Assembly (NCBI GenBank): GCA_030044075.1
Contig: JASHWM010000149.1
Span: forward strand, 1 to 6,733
DNA from: Candidatus Rhabdochlamydia sp.
GTDB lineage: Bacteria; Chlamydiota; Chlamydiia; Chlamydiales; Rhabdochlamydiaceae
Reading direction: 5' to 3'
DNA length: 6,733 bases
Below are positions 5,835 to 6,733 of this stretch, piece by piece. How positions within the stretch are numbered: position 1 is the stretch's first letter; each line of letters starts with the position of its first letter. The notes below the pieces were generated by a model. That model had not been told where the DNA came from. It saw nothing but the letters and a program-made list of their open reading frames with translations, and did no database searches. The translations under genes were made by a program, and so were the position numbers.

Positions 5835-6733
5835 CTAAACATTGTAAGTTGTGGAACTTACGTTTCCACCCTTCCCTGTCCAGTTCGTATGGAAGAACTG
5901 GCCCCGGGGTTTATCGGTCCTTTCATAGGTATGGGCGCCAAAGAAGTCCCTCTGGGCCTGAAGGAGGTTTGCGGGCAGGCTTTCTGAGCGGTACCCATCG
6001 AAAAATGCCAAGGCTGTACTGAAGCAAGGGCTTGGGGTCCCACTCAGGGCAGCCTCTGCTACCACTTTTCTCCAGCCGGACTCGCATTTTTGGATCTCTT
6101 TCTGGAAAAAACCATTCATGAGAAGGCTCTCCAGTCGGGGGTTTTCGCTAAAGGCCGCCTTGATCTTGCTCAAGAAGGCGCTTCGAATGATACAGCCCTC
6201 TCTCCATAAAAGGGCAATCGAGCCATAGTCAAGATGCCACTTCATCTCTGTGGCAGCAGCCTGCATCAGCATAAATCCTTGCGCATAACTGATGATCTTG
6301 GAGGCGTAGAGCGCTTTTCTAACCTGCTCGATGAATTCCTTCCTATCACCTGTAAATGAGTATTTCGCCATTGGATAGAGCTTGGCAGCTTTAAGGCGCT
6401 GGTCTTTCAGCGAGGAAAGGCATCTTGCAAACACCGCCTCTCCTATCAAAGTTACTGGCATACCAAGCTCCAGGGCATTGACCCCGGTCCATTTTCCAGT
6501 CCCTTTTTGACCTGCAACATCAAGAATTTTATCGACAAGAGGCTTGCCGTCTTGATCTTTATACCCAAAGATCTGACTTGTGATCTCGATCAGATAACTG
6601 TTCAGCTCTGTCTTGTTCCACTCAGTAAAAATACTCTTGAGCTCGTCGGTCGTACAACCCAAGACACTTTTCAGCAGATGGTAGGCCTCGCAGATCAGCT
6701 GCATGTCGCCATACTCGATCCCATTGTGCACCA
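5835..6733 (-). CDS. gnd: 6-phosphogluconate dehydrogenase (decarboxylating), C-terminal part
   Basis: This cytoplasmic enzyme of the oxidative pentose phosphate pathway converts 6-phosphogluconate and NADP+ to ribulose 5-phosphate, CO2 and NADPH. The window holds about 298 codons; the N-terminal Rossmann domain lies beyond its right edge, and the first codon seen (GTG, 6729-6731) is an internal Val. The visible part begins VHNGIEYGDMQ, carrying the equivalents of His186, Asn187 and catalytic Glu190. It continues with KGTGKWT (Lys260, Thr262 equivalents, phosphate binding) and FAR (Arg287). Near the end are QAQRD and AHTY, whose Arg and His reach the partner subunit's active site. Adding about 184 missing residues gives about 482 in total. 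The tail HTNWTGKGGNVSS is the long form known from animal enzymes rather than the shorter E. coli form ending soon after HTEW. No damage is visible. A hairpin terminator follows. Confidence 0.97.
   Translation of the reverse strand, partial: VHNGIEYGDMQLICEAYHLLKSVLGCTTDELKSIFTEWNKTELNSYLIEITSQIFGYKDQDGKPLVDKILDVAGQKGTGKWTGVNALELGMPVTLIGEAVFARCLSSLKDQRLKAAKLYPMAKYSFTGDRKEFIEQVRKALYASKIISYAQGFMLMQAAATEMKWHLDYGSIALLWREGCIIRSAFLSKIKAAFSENPRLESLLMNGFFQKEIQKCESGWRKVVAEAALSGTPSPCFSTALAFFDGYRSESLPANLLQAQRDFFGAHTYERTDKPRGQFFHTNWTGKGGNVSSTTYNV

Overview
The window looks like a stretch of a Gram-negative bacterial chromosome carrying seven protein genes. My best guess is an environmental (amoeba-associated) member of the Chlamydiota. 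That guess rests on a combination recalled rather than searched: a divergent DAACS-type symporter, a long 'eukaryote-like' 6-phosphogluconate dehydrogenase, a leucine-rich-repeat protein that looks like a host-directed effector, and two orphan cytoplasmic proteins. Coding regions are of moderate GC, while the gaps between genes are very AT-rich. No rRNA, tRNA, CRISPR array, insertion sequence or phage gene is visible.

Layout, left to right. (1) 1-452 (+): C-terminal part of a dicarboxylate/amino acid:cation symporter. (2) 449-1738 (-): an LRR protein with ten repeats at exact 23-residue spacing and an acidic, lysine-patched tail. Its stop codon overlaps that of the symporter. (3) 1739-1859: AT-rich divergent promoter gap. 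(4) 1860-2351 (+): orphan 163-residue, mostly helical protein. (5) 2358-4220 (-): complete P1B-type metal ATPase with a TPCP transport motif, no N-terminal metal-binding domain and a GTG start. (6) 4221-4355: divergent control region with two compact inverted repeats. (7) 4356-4736 (+): small four-helix membrane protein. (8) 4769-5623 (-): orphan 284-residue protein with a good promoter upstream. (9) 5624-5834: very AT-rich gap ending in a hairpin terminator. (10) 5835-6733 (-): C-terminal two thirds of 6-phosphogluconate dehydrogenase (gnd).

How the genes relate. There is no obvious multi-gene operon; almost every neighbour pair is convergent or divergent. The most plausible functional pair is the metal ATPase and the small membrane protein, which share a divergent control region containing dyads around the likely ATPase promoter. 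The LRR gene and the two orphans look like lineage-specific accessory genes placed among conserved metabolic and transport genes. I did not find a clearly new multi-gene system. The points most worth following are the altered ion and substrate sites of the symporter, the LRR/acidic-tail protein, and the dyads in front of the ATPase.
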